13,143 nt of DNA from Deltaproteobacteria bacterium (GCA_947462115.1 CANHON010000097.1:1-13143); one strand, 5' to 3'. Numbered from the stretch's first letter, positions 1 through 7,024 are shown. The notes: generated from the letters alone by a model not told the origin. Translations and numbers: made by a program.

Positions 1-1
1 C

Positions 2-505
2 GCCCCGGGGCAGCTCTCCGTCCCGCTCGGCGACCTGCACGCCGGCGAGACGCGGCGCTTGGTGGTCCGGCTGGATGTGCCGGAAGACAGCCTCGGCGAG
101 CAGACCCTCCTGCACCTCGACCTGCGCTACAACGACGCCGACGGTCGCCCGGCCGCCTCGTCCCGCGGGGTCGCTCAGTGGGTGACCGAAGACCGGTCCC
201 TCGTCGAGGCCAGCGTGGACCGCGGCCTTCAGGCGCAGGCGGCCAAGGCCCGCAGCGGCGCGCTGCTCAATGACGGGGCCCAGGCCTGGGCCCGCGGAGA
301 CCTCGCCACCAACCAGGCCCGCCTCGCGGAGGCCGCGGCCCTGCTCGGGTCGGCGGCCGGCTGGGCAGGAGACGCGAGCTTCGCGGAGGCGGCGGCGAGC
401 GTGGAGGCCCAGCGGCAGGTCTACCTCGCCGCTCCGGCCGCTTCGGCCGAGGGCTTGGACGTGCTCAAGCGGAGCAAGGAGGCGGCCCGTGCCTACAGTC
501 GCTGA
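2..505 (+). CDS. C-terminal part of a probable VWA-domain protein (5' end outside window)
   Basis: The frame is open from the first bases of the window, so the true start lies upstream and only about 167 C-terminal residues are visible. The visible part opens with a beta-sandwich-like stretch (SVPLGDLHAGETRRLVVRL, then a second strand region LLHLDLRYNDADGRP). This is the segment that follows the von Willebrand A domain in bacterial Ca-activated-channel-like VWA proteins. An Ala-rich helical region follows, with repeated Glu/Gln/Arg positions, like the helical tail of those proteins. No MIDAS motif can be checked because the VWA domain itself would lie upstream. The next gene starts inside its last codons, so the two are probably co-transcribed and translationally coupled. 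Family assignment is by pattern recognition only; another secreted or periplasmic sandwich-domain protein is possible. Confidence 0.6.
   Translation, partial: APGQLSVPLGDLHAGETRRLVVRLDVPEDSLGEQTLLHLDLRYNDADGRPAASSRGVAQWVTEDRSLVEASVDRGLQAQAAKARSGALLNDGAQAWARGDLATNQARLAEAAALLGSAAGWAGDASFAEAAASVEAQRQVYLAAPAASAEGLDVLKRSKEAARAYSR
476..482 (+). promoter_or_regulatory. Ribosome binding site AAGGAGG deciding the GTG start at 489
   Basis: A full AAGGAGG Shine-Dalgarno sequence lies 6 bases before GTG at 489. It sits inside the end of the upstream coding region. It favours GTG 489 over the ATG at 546, which has no comparable site. Confidence 0.75.
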
Positions 506-1640
506 GCGGGCGCCGGTGGTGCGCCGGGTGGAGGTGTGGCTCCCGATGGCTTCGCTCGGAGGGCTCGGTTCGCGGGCGCTCCGGCTCTGCCTCGCGGCGG
601 CAGCGACGGCGGCGCTGTGGGGGGCCTTGGCCCCGGCGGGCGCCCTCCCCGAGCTGGCCCTCTGCCTGTGCTTGGTCCTCGGCGCCGTGGCCGCGGGCGG
701 CGGCGTGACCGCCGTCCAGGGCGGGCTCCTCGCGCTGATCCTCGCGCTCCTGTTGGGCGCTGGCGAGGCCAACACCAGCCTCCCCGCGCTGCTGCTCGGG
801 CAGCCGGGCGCGCCTGCGGCCCTGCTCGGCCGGCAGCTCTGGGCGATCGGCGGGGTCCTCGGCGCGGCCACCGCGCTCGGGCTCGGCGGTCGTGGCGCAG
901 ATTGGCGTGAGCAGGCTGTTTTTGGTGCGCTGGCTGGTGGTACGGGCCTGGGCCTCGCGGTGGCCTTGGGCGCCGCCTCGGTGCAGACCGCCTTGCCGCC
1001 GGCCTGGACCGCCGGGCTGCGCGGCGGGCTCGTGGCCCTGGGCTTCGCCGCGGTCCTGCCGGTGGCCGCGCTGCGCCGCCGGGTCCTCCACCGCCTCCCG
1101 GACCCGCGGGTGCTGGAGCGAAAACTCCGGGTGGAGCTGCGCCCGCCGGTGGAGCAGGCCGCGGTGCTCGACGCCGCGATCGCCCGGAGCAGCGTGGACG
1201 GCGAGGCCCGGGAGGGGCTGGCCGAGGTCGCGGTCTGGGTCCTGCGGCTGCAGTGGCTGCGGCAAGAGCTGCGGCGCGAGCTCGAGGAGAGCTCCGGGCC
1301 CGAGCTCTCGGCGCGGGTGGAGCGCTTCGACGCCGAGGCCGCCGCCGCGGACGACAGCTTCTTGGCCGAGCGAAAATCAGCCTCTGCCGGGCACTTGCGT
1401 CGCCTCATCGAGCACCGCGAGGAGATCGCCGCGGAGGATCGGCGCACCGAGGCCATGGTCGAGTACGCGCTTGCCTTCTTGGAGGAGGCCCGCGCTGGCC
1501 TCGCCCTGTCGCGGGTGCAGCCCGAAGATCAGGTGCCGGGGCGCCTCGCCGACGTCTTGACCCGCCTGCGGAGCCACCAGCACGACCAGCGGGCCCAGCG
1601 CGCCGCCGCCCGCGAGCTGCTCAGCGTTGGCGTGGGCTGA
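489..1640 (+). CDS. Polytopic membrane protein with long helical cytosolic tail, unknown function
   Basis: A 383-residue protein, starting at GTG 489 because of the AAGGAGG site just upstream; the gene overlaps the preceding stop by 17 bases. Residues about 29-200 hold roughly five hydrophobic segments (near 29-50, 55-92, 113-133, 143-165 and 178-196), rich in Ala, Gly and Leu. The basic stretch RRRVLHR follows the last segment, suggesting the tail is cytosolic. From about 205 to the end it is charged and Glu/Arg/Ala-rich (for example RLQWLRQELRRELEESSG), with long predicted helices that could form a coiled coil. No catalytic motif was recognised. The overlap with the VWA-type gene suggests a shared membrane-associated job. 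The frame continues open upstream, but that part is an Arg/Pro-rich shadow of the previous gene. Confidence 0.72.
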   Translation: MPTVAERAPVVRRVEVWLPMASLGGLGSRALRLCLAAAATAALWGALAPAGALPELALCLCLVLGAVAAGGGVTAVQGGLLALILALLLGAGEANTSLPALLLGQPGAPAALLGRQLWAIGGVLGAATALGLGGRGADWREQAVFGALAGGTGLGLAVALGAASVQTALPPAWTAGLRGGLVALGFAAVLPVAALRRRVLHRLPDPRVLERKLRVELRPPVEQAAVLDAAIARSSVDGEAREGLAEVAVWVLRLQWLRQELRRELEESSGPELSARVERFDAEAAAADDSFLAERKSASAGHLRRLIEHREEIAAEDRRTEAMVEYALAFLEEARAGLALSRVQPEDQVPGRLADVLTRLRSHQHDQRAQRAAARELLSVGVG

Positions 1641-1642
1641 TC

Positions 1643-1657
1643 GGCCGGTCCGCGGCC
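1643..1657 (+). terminator. Weak hairpin in the convergent gap, possible terminator
   Basis: GGCCG and CGGCC can pair around a 5-base loop, just after the stop of the membrane-protein gene. No clear T-run follows (TTGGTGCTCTGGTTTT is only mildly T-rich). The 59-base gap separates two convergent genes, where a bidirectional terminator would be expected. In DNA this GC-rich such a short stem may be chance. Confidence 0.25.
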
Positions 1658-1699
1658 TTGGTGCTCTGGTTTTCGCCAGCGTGGGCCGTCCCGCTGCCC

Positions 1700-2161
1700 T
1701 CAGGCCGGCGGGCTGCTGGCCTCGGGGGCGGGCTCCGGCGAAGGCGGCGGCCGAAGGGCGTGCTCCAGGGCCTCGGGCGTGCAGATGAGCGGGAGGGTCT
1801 CGACGAGATCGCCCATGTAGACCTTGCTCCGCTCGCCGAAGGGCCCGCCCCGCCACTCGACGCGCACCCACTGGCTGCCGAAGTTGCCCTCAGCCACCAG
1901 CCGCGCGAGGCGGCCCGGCGCGCGCAGCCGGAGCCCCTTCTCCTCGGCCGCGGCGATGGCCGGCGCGGCGAGGACCGCGAGGGTTCGGTGCCACAGCCGG
2001 TTGAACAGCACCCAGCCCCAGACCGCGCCGAGCAGGATCAGCACGCCGCTGAGGCCGGAGCTGACGACGCTCTCGTCGATGTAGCTGCTGGCGTTGCCCT
2101 CGATCGGCGCCACCGTGTAGATCGCGGGCAGCGGGTCCTCCACGCGGTCGAAGCGGCTCAT
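1700..2161 (-). CDS. Small single-helix membrane protein, hypothetical
   Basis: A 153-residue protein. The ATG overlaps the stop of the upstream MBL-fold gene as ATGA (2158-2161), so the two are translationally coupled; upstream in-frame extension would read through the other gene. Residues about 35-53 (SGLSGVLILLGAVWGWVLF) form one convincing transmembrane helix. The N-terminal 34 residues are polar. The C-terminal part from about 75 to 130 is a small, mostly beta-type domain (QWVRVEWRGG, KVYMGDLVETLPLI), ending in a Pro/Glu/Ser/Ala tail. No family was recognised. Its tie to a metallo-hydrolase suggests a partner or membrane anchor role, which is inference only. Confidence 0.72.
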   Translation of the reverse strand: MSRFDRVEDPLPAIYTVAPIEGNASSYIDESVVSSGLSGVLILLGAVWGWVLFNRLWHRTLAVLAAPAIAAAEEKGLRLRAPGRLARLVAEGNFGSQWVRVEWRGGPFGERSKVYMGDLVETLPLICTPEALEHALRPPPSPEPAPEASSPPA

Positions 2162-3021
2162 GGGCCCTCGCTGAGGTCGATGAGCTCTTTCTCGCGGGCG
2201 AGCTGCACCGGCAGGCCCTCGTAGGCCCTCCACTTCGCGTCCAGGGCGTCCAGCGCGTCATCTTCGGCGTCTGGCGCGTGGTGAAACAGCAGCAGGCGCT
2301 TGGCCTCCGCGAGCGCGCACAGCGACGCCCCGTACTCGGGGTAGGCGTGGCCCCAGGTCATCTTCTCGAGGTACTCCTCCCAGGAGAACATCGTGTCCAT
2401 GATGACGAGATCAGCGCCCTCCATGAGCTTCAGGAGCCGGCGCTCGGGGCCGGGCGGCGCTTTGCCGTCCACCGCGCCCTCGCCAGGCCGCGCCAGTGGG
2501 GCGGTGTCGGTGAGGTAGCAGACCGACCAACCGCCGGCCTCGATGCGGTAGCCCAGCGCGCCGCCGGGGTGGTTCAGCGCGATGGCCTCGATGCGGTAGG
2601 GGCCGAGCTCGAAGGCCCGCGCCGGGCGCACGCCATGAAAGGTGGGCTTGGCGGGGAACTCCCGCGCCCGAACCGGATGGAAGACGCCGTTGAGGTAGGC
2701 GCCGAGCCGGGCCTGGGCGTCGCCGGCGTCGTAGCCCTGCAGGCCCACGTCGACCTTGCAGGAGGGGGCGTAGAGCGGCCCAAAGAACGGGAAGCCGAAG
2801 ACGTGGTCGGTGTGAAAGTGCGTCAGCAGCATGTGGACGTCGCTGACGCCCTCCCGCAGCAGCGCGCCGCCCAGCTCCCGCGCGCCGGTGCCCGCGTCGA
2901 GCACCAGCGGGGCCTCGCCGGGCGCCCGAAGCTCCACGCACGACGAGTTGCCGCCCCAGCGCGCTGTTCCCGGCCCTGGAACGGGGATCGAGCCGCGGAC
3001 TCCCCAGCAGCGGACCTTCAC
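2158..3021 (-). CDS. MBL-fold metallo-hydrolase (cyclic-phosphodiesterase-like)
   Basis: A 287-residue protein when started at GTG 3021, which gives the family's typical N-terminus MKVRCWGVRGSIPVPG. Motifs: GGNSSC near 23-28; LDAGTG near 41-46; the metal-binding LTHFHTDH (HxHxDH) at 66-73; LNHPGG later in the chain; YLTDT supplying the bridging Asp; and a C-terminal WGHAYPEYGASL ... LFHHAPD segment. This set belongs to the PhnP/RNase Z-like branch of the MBL superfamily, often annotated phosphoribosyl 1,2-cyclic phosphodiesterase-like; the substrate is not predictable. It has no signal peptide, so it is likely cytoplasmic. It is the first gene of a two-gene unit. An in-frame ATG at 3156 would add 45 residues rich in Arg and Pro that match nothing in the family. 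Neither start has a good ribosome binding site. Confidence 0.85.
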   Translation of the reverse strand: MKVRCWGVRGSIPVPGPGTARWGGNSSCVELRAPGEAPLVLDAGTGARELGGALLREGVSDVHMLLTHFHTDHVFGFPFFGPLYAPSCKVDVGLQGYDAGDAQARLGAYLNGVFHPVRAREFPAKPTFHGVRPARAFELGPYRIEAIALNHPGGALGYRIEAGGWSVCYLTDTAPLARPGEGAVDGKAPPGPERRLLKLMEGADLVIMDTMFSWEEYLEKMTWGHAYPEYGASLCALAEAKRLLLFHHAPDAEDDALDALDAKWRAYEGLPVQLAREKELIDLSEGP

Positions 3022-3202
3022 AGCGCGCAGCCCCGGCCGATCGGCGCAGCGGGCTTCGACGGGCGTGGCGGGCGCATGCAGGCTCCGTTCGGCGGGTTGG
3101 GCGCGGCGGGTGGGGTTCCGCGGGAAGGCATCGGCGGGGCGGAACGGGGGGCGCATAGCCCATCCCGCTGGGCGGGGCTGGCCTGGGGCGCTCGGGGAGC
3201 CC

Positions 3203-3718
3203 TTAGAAGTAGTAGCGGACGCCGATCTGGCCGTCCATCGACCAGCTCACGGTCTCGTAGACCAGAAAGCTCGGCGCGACCTCGAAGAACAGCTCGGTGG
3301 GCAGCTCTTTGACGAGCACGCTGAGGCCGGCCACGCCCCGGGGGCCGAGCATGATGTCGCCGTTGCCGAGCTGGGTGTTGGTGGACATCACGAAGCCGCC
3401 GCCAAAGTACAGGGGCACGCTGTACTCGCTGGTGGCGGTGTTGAAGGGCCGGATGTGCACGACATAGTCGATGGTGCCCGCGAAGTCCCCGATGCTGCCG
3501 AGGTCGCCGCCTGCGCTGAACTGCAGGCCCATCCAGTCCCCCATCCACACCTTGCCCGAGACGCCGGTGGGCGCGCCGATCGCGATGCCGAGGCCCAGCG
3601 GTCCGCCCCGGCGCTCCCCCTTGACGGGATCGCCGAATTTGGGCTGCTGGACTTTGCTTTGGGCCTGCGCGGCGGGCGCGCTGAGGGCGACGGCGAGCAG
3701 AGCGGCGAGGCTGAGCAT
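3203..3718 (-). CDS. Outer-membrane beta-barrel protein, DUF3996/BAPKO_0422-like
   Basis: A 171-residue protein, started at ATG 3718 behind GGAG 5 bases upstream. Residues 1-20 (MLSLAALLAVALSAPAAQAQ) are a signal peptide with a likely AQA cleavage site. The mature part contains GLGIAIGAPTGVSGKVWMG, the glycine-rich opening strand typical of the DUF3996/BAPKO_0422 family of small barrels. Alternating hydrophobic/polar strands follow (TIDYVVHIRPF, VPLYFGGGFVM, ELFFEVAPSFLVYE, QIGVRYYF). The chain ends in aromatic Phe, the classic BamA-recognised C-terminal residue of outer-membrane proteins. The expected location is the outer membrane. The role is unknown. It stands alone: a terminator separates it from the tRNA gene upstream, so it probably has its own promoter in 3719-3800. 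Confidence 0.82.
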   Translation of the reverse strand: MLSLAALLAVALSAPAAQAQSKVQQPKFGDPVKGERRGGPLGLGIAIGAPTGVSGKVWMGDWMGLQFSAGGDLGSIGDFAGTIDYVVHIRPFNTATSEYSVPLYFGGGFVMSTNTQLGNGDIMLGPRGVAGLSVLVKELPTELFFEVAPSFLVYETVSWSMDGQIGVRYYF

Positions 3719-3800
3719 GGGGGCTCCGTTGCCCGCTGTCGGAGGGGACCCGAGCCGCCAAGCGGGCGACGAAACGACCCGGAGGAGGGGCGCGGCACAT

Positions 3801-3830
3801 ACAAGAACGGCCGGGTCGCGAGGCGACCCG
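3801..3830 (-). terminator. Intrinsic terminator after tRNA-Arg
   Basis: On the minus strand CGGGTCGC and GCGACCCG form a perfect 8-bp stem around a CTC loop (3812-3830). It is followed by the moderately T-rich GCCGTTCTTGT (3801-3811). It begins 16 bases after the encoded CCA of the tRNA, as expected for a monocistronic tRNA transcript. Confidence 0.65.
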
Positions 3831-3845
3831 ACCATCGTTGGGAGG

Positions 3846-3922
<77 letters not shown>

Positions 3923-3932
3923 TTATCTGCCA

Positions 3933-3974
3933 GGGGCCTGGACCCCCGACGCACCGGGCTCTCGCCCAGGCCCC
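3933..3974 (-). other. Inverted repeat in the tRNA 5' leader
   Basis: GGGGCCTGG (3933-3941) and its exact complement CCAGGCCCC (3966-3974) flank 24 bases. They lie between the candidate promoter and the tRNA 5' end, so the precursor could fold this 9-bp stem before RNase P cleavage. It could also act as a late terminator for the operon ending at 4059, although no T-run follows. Confidence 0.4.
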
Positions 3975-3978
3975 CGCT

Positions 3979-4005
3979 TCTATACCGCCCCCATTGGCCT
4001 GTCAA
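3979..4005 (-). promoter_or_regulatory. Candidate promoter of tRNA-Arg
   Basis: On the minus strand there is a perfect TTGACA at 4000-4005 and TATAGA at 3979-3984. The spacer is 15 bases, a little short of the usual 16-18. The predicted start lies about 50 bases before the mature tRNA. In DNA this GC-rich a consensus -35 element is notable. Confidence 0.6.
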
Positions 4006-4058
4006 GGGCCAGGCGGCGGGTGGATGAGGCTCGCTCGACCCACCCCGAATGCTGGGCT

Positions 4059-4892
4059 TCAGGGGGCGCTCTCGTCCTCATCTTCATCGTGGAGCTCGTC
4101 AAGCTCGTCGAGCTCGTCTTCCCCTTCCGCCTCCCCTTCCCCCGCGTCGTCGGCCTCGGTCGGCGCCCAAGCGGCGGCGTCGTCGGGCGCACCGTCGGGC
4201 CCCTCTGCGTTGGTGTCATCGAGGTTGGCGTCAGTCACGTTGGTCTCGGCGCTGGGGCCGCTGGGTGCCTCCGCTGCCGGCCGGCGCTGGGTCAGGGGCC
4301 GGGGGCCACGCGGGGCCGGCGCCTCGCTGCGCTCGATCCCGTCGATGTCCGGCGCGTCCGGGATGGCCGCCTCGCCTTGCTGAACCCAGGCGCGGATCTG
4401 CGGCAGCGTGTGGCTGTGCCAGGACAGATCGGTGCGCTCGCGGGCGAACATGCGGTAGAGCCCGGTCACGATGGCGTAGGCGTTCTCGTACAAGAACATG
4501 CGCTCGTAGAGCAGCCCGTCTTCGCCTTCCGCCGAGTGGGCGGGGAACTTGAGGCCGGCGAGGTCGAGGTGCACGCCGCGCAGCGTGACGGAGTATTCCC
4601 GCTCTTCGTGCCGAAGGTGGAGCTGCAGATCGCGCACGATCTTGCCCGAGGCCAGCGCGGCCCGCGCCTCGGCCGAGGAGGCCGTGTCGTCGCCTGTCAG
4701 CACCGCCCGGGCCTTGTCCTCGTCGGGCACGCGGAAGGAGAGCCGATCCTCGACCCACATGTCGACCACGCCGAGGCCGTCGAGGTTGAAGTTTCCGCCG
4801 TCTCGGTCGGCCGCGTACCAGAGCCAAACGAAGAACTCAGCCGTCAGGTGCGGGTGGGTGGGCGCGTTGTCTTTTCCGGCGTCTTTGCTCAT
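4059..4892 (-). CDS. RdgC C-terminal-like protein with acidic tail (second half of split RdgC)
   Basis: A 277-residue protein whose ATG overlaps the stop of the upstream gene as ATGA (4889-4892). Residues about 15-150 hold the conserved part. It begins LTAEFFVWLWY, then a strand-rich region, then ARAALASGKIVRDLQLHL and GVHLDLAGLKFP (near 76-117). From memory this resembles the E. coli RdgC C-terminal region, which has a similar xxAGKxVxxLxLxW and LKRLKF pattern. Residues after about 180 are low-complexity: Pro/Ala/Glu, then a strongly acidic end (GEDELDELDELHDEDEDES). The preceding gene matches the RdgC N-terminal region, so together they look like RdgC divided over two genes. RdgC in E. coli is a ring-shaped DNA-binding dimer that limits RecA action. 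The acidic tail could mimic DNA or gate binding, which is inference. An independent family found beside RdgC in myxobacteria is the alternative reading. Confidence 0.72.
   Translation of the reverse strand: MSKDAGKDNAPTHPHLTAEFFVWLWYAADRDGGNFNLDGLGVVDMWVEDRLSFRVPDEDKARAVLTGDDTASSAEARAALASGKIVRDLQLHLRHEEREYSVTLRGVHLDLAGLKFPAHSAEGEDGLLYERMFLYENAYAIVTGLYRMFARERTDLSWHSHTLPQIRAWVQQGEAAIPDAPDIDGIERSEAPAPRGPRPLTQRRPAAEAPSGPSAETNVTDANLDDTNAEGPDGAPDDAAAWAPTEADDAGEGEAEGEDELDELDELHDEDEDESAP
4092..4118. repeat. Three 9-bp direct repeats in the acidic-tail coding region
   Basis: GAGCTCGTC, AAGCTCGTC and GAGCTCGTC follow each other without spacing. On the minus strand they encode DEL-type triplets in the acidic tail of the RdgC C-terminal-like protein. 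Such a run could vary in copy number by slippage without breaking the frame. Confidence 0.7.
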
Positions 4893-5518
4893 CCCCGAAC
4901 CTCGGTGCCGCGCGGGCGGTAGTCGCTGATCCCGGCCATCTCCATGCCCTCCACCAGCGCCGGCTCGTCCATCAGCAGGTCCAGCGGCGAGCTCGGCGTA
5001 AGGATGAGCCCGAAGGTCTGGCGGAACAGCTTGCGGAACAGGTCGTTGGGCGCGCCGCCCGTCGCGTGGAAGGCGAGCCAACCGTCCACGATGTTCCAAC
5101 AGAACTCATAGGTGGCGACCCGCGGCAAGGTCTTGAGCATCATCTCCTGCTCCAGCAGCTGCTTGATCTCGGCCTTGACCGCGGCAGGGGCGCGCTGGCG
5201 GTTGTTCTCGGCGAGCCAGGCGGCGATGCGCTTCTCCAGGTGGGCGCGGAACAGCTTGGCGGGGAGCGCCCGCTTGTCGACCCGGAGCGCCGCCGTGATG
5301 AAGTGGTTGAACAGCCACTTGTCTCGGTCGGAGAAGTCCACGTCCAGTAGGTTCTGGATCAAGCACCAGCCGACGTGCTCTTCGCCCGGCGCGGGGTTTT
5401 TTGGGTCCCGGAAGGCATGATCTTGGAGGGAGGCCAAGAACCGGTCGCGGAAGTCCTCGGGCACCTCCCCTTCGACGCGGTACCTTCGGACGGTCATCGC
5501 GCCCTTGAAAACACCCAT
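4889..5518 (-). CDS. RdgC-like protein, N-terminal-type (recombination-associated)
   Basis: A 209-residue protein that starts MGVFKGAMTVRRYRVEGEVP, resembling the RdgC opening strand (E. coli begins with WFKNLMVYRLSR). Further matches are EEHVGWC near 47-53, NHFITAALRVDKRALPAKLF, the EKRIAAWLAENNRQRAP helix, and EIKQLLEQEMMLKTLP, which parallels the KDEVLHSLLPRAF segment. The strand-rich WNIVDGWLAFHATGG and FGLILTPSSPLDLL segments come next. Canonical RdgC is about 300 residues, so this covers roughly its first two thirds; the rest appears in the next gene. The likely role is DNA binding that modulates RecA-type recombination in the cytoplasm. Its ATG overlaps the upstream stop by one base (TGATG, 5516-5520), and its own stop overlaps the next ATG. 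The gene is probably translated from a shared transcript. Confidence 0.78.
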   Translation of the reverse strand: MGVFKGAMTVRRYRVEGEVPEDFRDRFLASLQDHAFRDPKNPAPGEEHVGWCLIQNLLDVDFSDRDKWLFNHFITAALRVDKRALPAKLFRAHLEKRIAAWLAENNRQRAPAAVKAEIKQLLEQEMMLKTLPRVATYEFCWNIVDGWLAFHATGGAPNDLFRKLFRQTFGLILTPSSPLDLLMDEPALVEGMEMAGISDYRPRGTEVRG

Positions 5519-6300
5519 CAGGCCCTCCTTACATCAGCGAGCGCGTGGCGGAAGATGATGATCTCCGCCTTCTTTTTGGGGAGCACCATGCCGAACTCCC
5601 AGCGGCCCATCCAGGTGGGCAGGCCGCGGAGGACCTCGCCCTCCAGCAGGGTCACCTGCACCTCGGCCTGCTCGTCGATGAAGCCAAACAGGCGCCGGTC
5701 GGAGCAGCCGTAGCGGTCTTGGGGCTTCCAGATCGGCTCGCAGCGCTCCGGGCGCTCTTTGTCTCGGCGGATCTGGTTGCGCGCACCCTTCGCGTGAACA
5801 TCGTCAGTCATGTACTTCACGCGCAGCTTGTGCACCGTGGCCATCTCGCCGGAATCGAGGTGGATGTGCACCTCGTACTGGCCGACCTCGCGGATGTGCC
5901 CGCGCAACAGCCCGGCGTCGTGAACGCCGAGCACCACCAGGGTGTTGGCGGCGGCGGCGGCGGCGAGGCTGCTGCGGTCGCGGTTGGCCTCGAGGTGCGC
6001 GGCGAGCCTGCGCTTGATGAGCACTTGGTCGAGATCAGCCTGCCCGAGGGCGATCTGCGTGGCCAGCGACTTGGGCAGCTCGTGCTTGCGGGTCAGCGTG
6101 TCCACCCGGTCCCGCTTGGCCAGCCGCTCCACGACGTCGTTGAGGGTGATGTTGCCCAAGGCGACTTGGTGCGCGAGGTTGGTCGGGAGGCCGGCCTCTT
6201 TGGTCAGCGCGGCGGCGGCGCGCCGGAGCTCGACCTTGGCCGCGCTGTCTCGGTCGGCCCGCGGATCCCGTCGGGGGCCGCGGTTGGGGGCGTTCGACAT
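5518..6300 (-). CDS. Protein with helical tandem repeat and two Hfq/Sm-like segments
   Basis: A 260-residue protein, started at ATG 6300 behind TGAGG (6307-6311) with a 6-base gap. The N-terminal 25 residues are basic and polar. Residues 38-66 and 75-103 are two copies of a helical unit: LPTNLAHQVALG and LPKSLATQIALG, each followed by a similar helix. Residues about 119-163 and 204-258 each resemble an Sm fold. The second, VQVTLLEGEVLRGLPTWMG then IIIFRHALADV, follows the Hfq pattern VxxxLxNGxxLxGxI ... YKHAIS. The first, LRGHIREVGQYEVHIHLDSG then VHKLRVKYM, looks like a diverged copy. An RNA-binding role in the cytoplasm is therefore inferred, with two Sm units in one chain. It leads the operon with the two RdgC-like genes. 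The fold assignment rests on sequence pattern alone. Confidence 0.7.
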   Translation of the reverse strand: MSNAPNRGPRRDPRADRDSAAKVELRRAAAALTKEAGLPTNLAHQVALGNITLNDVVERLAKRDRVDTLTRKHELPKSLATQIALGQADLDQVLIKRRLAAHLEANRDRSSLAAAAAANTLVVLGVHDAGLLRGHIREVGQYEVHIHLDSGEMATVHKLRVKYMTDDVHAKGARNQIRRDKERPERCEPIWKPQDRYGCSDRRLFGFIDEQAEVQVTLLEGEVLRGLPTWMGRWEFGMVLPKKKAEIIIFRHALADVRRA

Positions 6301-6517
6301 GCTCTGCCTCAGCTCTGGTGGATCGGCGACGCCGTGGCGGCGGCCAACTTTGCCCACGGACCCAAACGAAACAGCGCGGACAGCGGTCGCTCGGGCATGG
6401 AGCACCGACATAACCGATGGCCCGCGCGGCGGCCCCTCCGCCGCTGGGGCCCCTCTGCGATAGGCGCCCCCGTGGTCGGCCACCGCCGCCGCTCCCGCTC
6501 TGCCTCGAGGGAAAACG

Positions 6518-7018
6518 ATGTCGGAAGATCAAGTGGTTACTGTGCAGCCCTCTCCCCCCATCGGCGCCACGGCGCCGCCGGTCCTCGGGCTCGGGCTCGC
6601 GGGGCCGGTCGATTCGGGCGCGCTGAACGGGCGACCCTTCGTCCTCTACTTTTATCCAAAGGACAGCACGCCCGGCTGCACCACCGAGGCCCAGGACTTT
6701 CGGGATCAGGCCGAGGCCTTCGCTGCGCTCGGGGTCCAGATCATCGGGGTCAGCCGCGACAGCCTCAAGTCGCACGGTCGATTCCGGGACAAGGAAGCCC
6801 TCCCCTTCGAGCTCATCGCCGACGAGGACGGCGCGCTCTGCGGCGCGTGGGGCGTCTGGCAAGAGAAGAAGCAGTACGGGCGCAGCTACATGGGCATCGT
6901 CCGCAGCACCTTCTTGGTGAACGCCGCCGGCGTGGTGGTGGGCGCCTGGACCGGCGTCCGGGTAAAGGGCCACGTAGACGCGGTCCTCGAGGCGGCCCGG
7001 GCCCTGCCCCGGTCCTGA
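6518..7018 (+). CDS. bcp: Thiol peroxidase of the PrxQ/Bcp family
   Basis: A 166-residue peroxiredoxin. ATG 6518 follows GAGGGA with a 5-base gap. The thioredoxin fold shows FVLYFYPKDSTPGCTTEAQDF, with the peroxidatic Cys at 54 preceded by the Thr and Pro that shape the site. Then come VQIIGVSRDSLKSHGRF, PFELIADEDGALCGAWGVW, and a C-terminal RSTFLVNAAGVVV. It reduces hydrogen peroxide and organic hydroperoxides in the cytoplasm. The Cys found five residues after the peroxidatic one in E. coli Bcp is Gln59 here. The only other Cys is 108, at the place of E. coli Cys99, so this is probably a 1-Cys enzyme or uses an unusual partner. It is transcribed divergently from the Hfq-like operon across a 217-base gap and ends 6 bases before the convergent CPBP gene. 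Confidence 0.93.
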   Translation: MSEDQVVTVQPSPPIGATAPPVLGLGLAGPVDSGALNGRPFVLYFYPKDSTPGCTTEAQDFRDQAEAFAALGVQIIGVSRDSLKSHGRFRDKEALPFELIADEDGALCGAWGVWQEKKQYGRSYMGIVRSTFLVNAAGVVVGAWTGVRVKGHVDAVLEAARALPRS

Positions 7019-7024
7019 GCGTGT

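Noticed and set aside
6426..6444. GCGGCGG/CCGCCGC hairpin upstream of bcp
   Set aside because: A perfect 7-bp stem, but made of pure G+C in GC-rich DNA with no T-run or recognisable regulator site; chance is likely.
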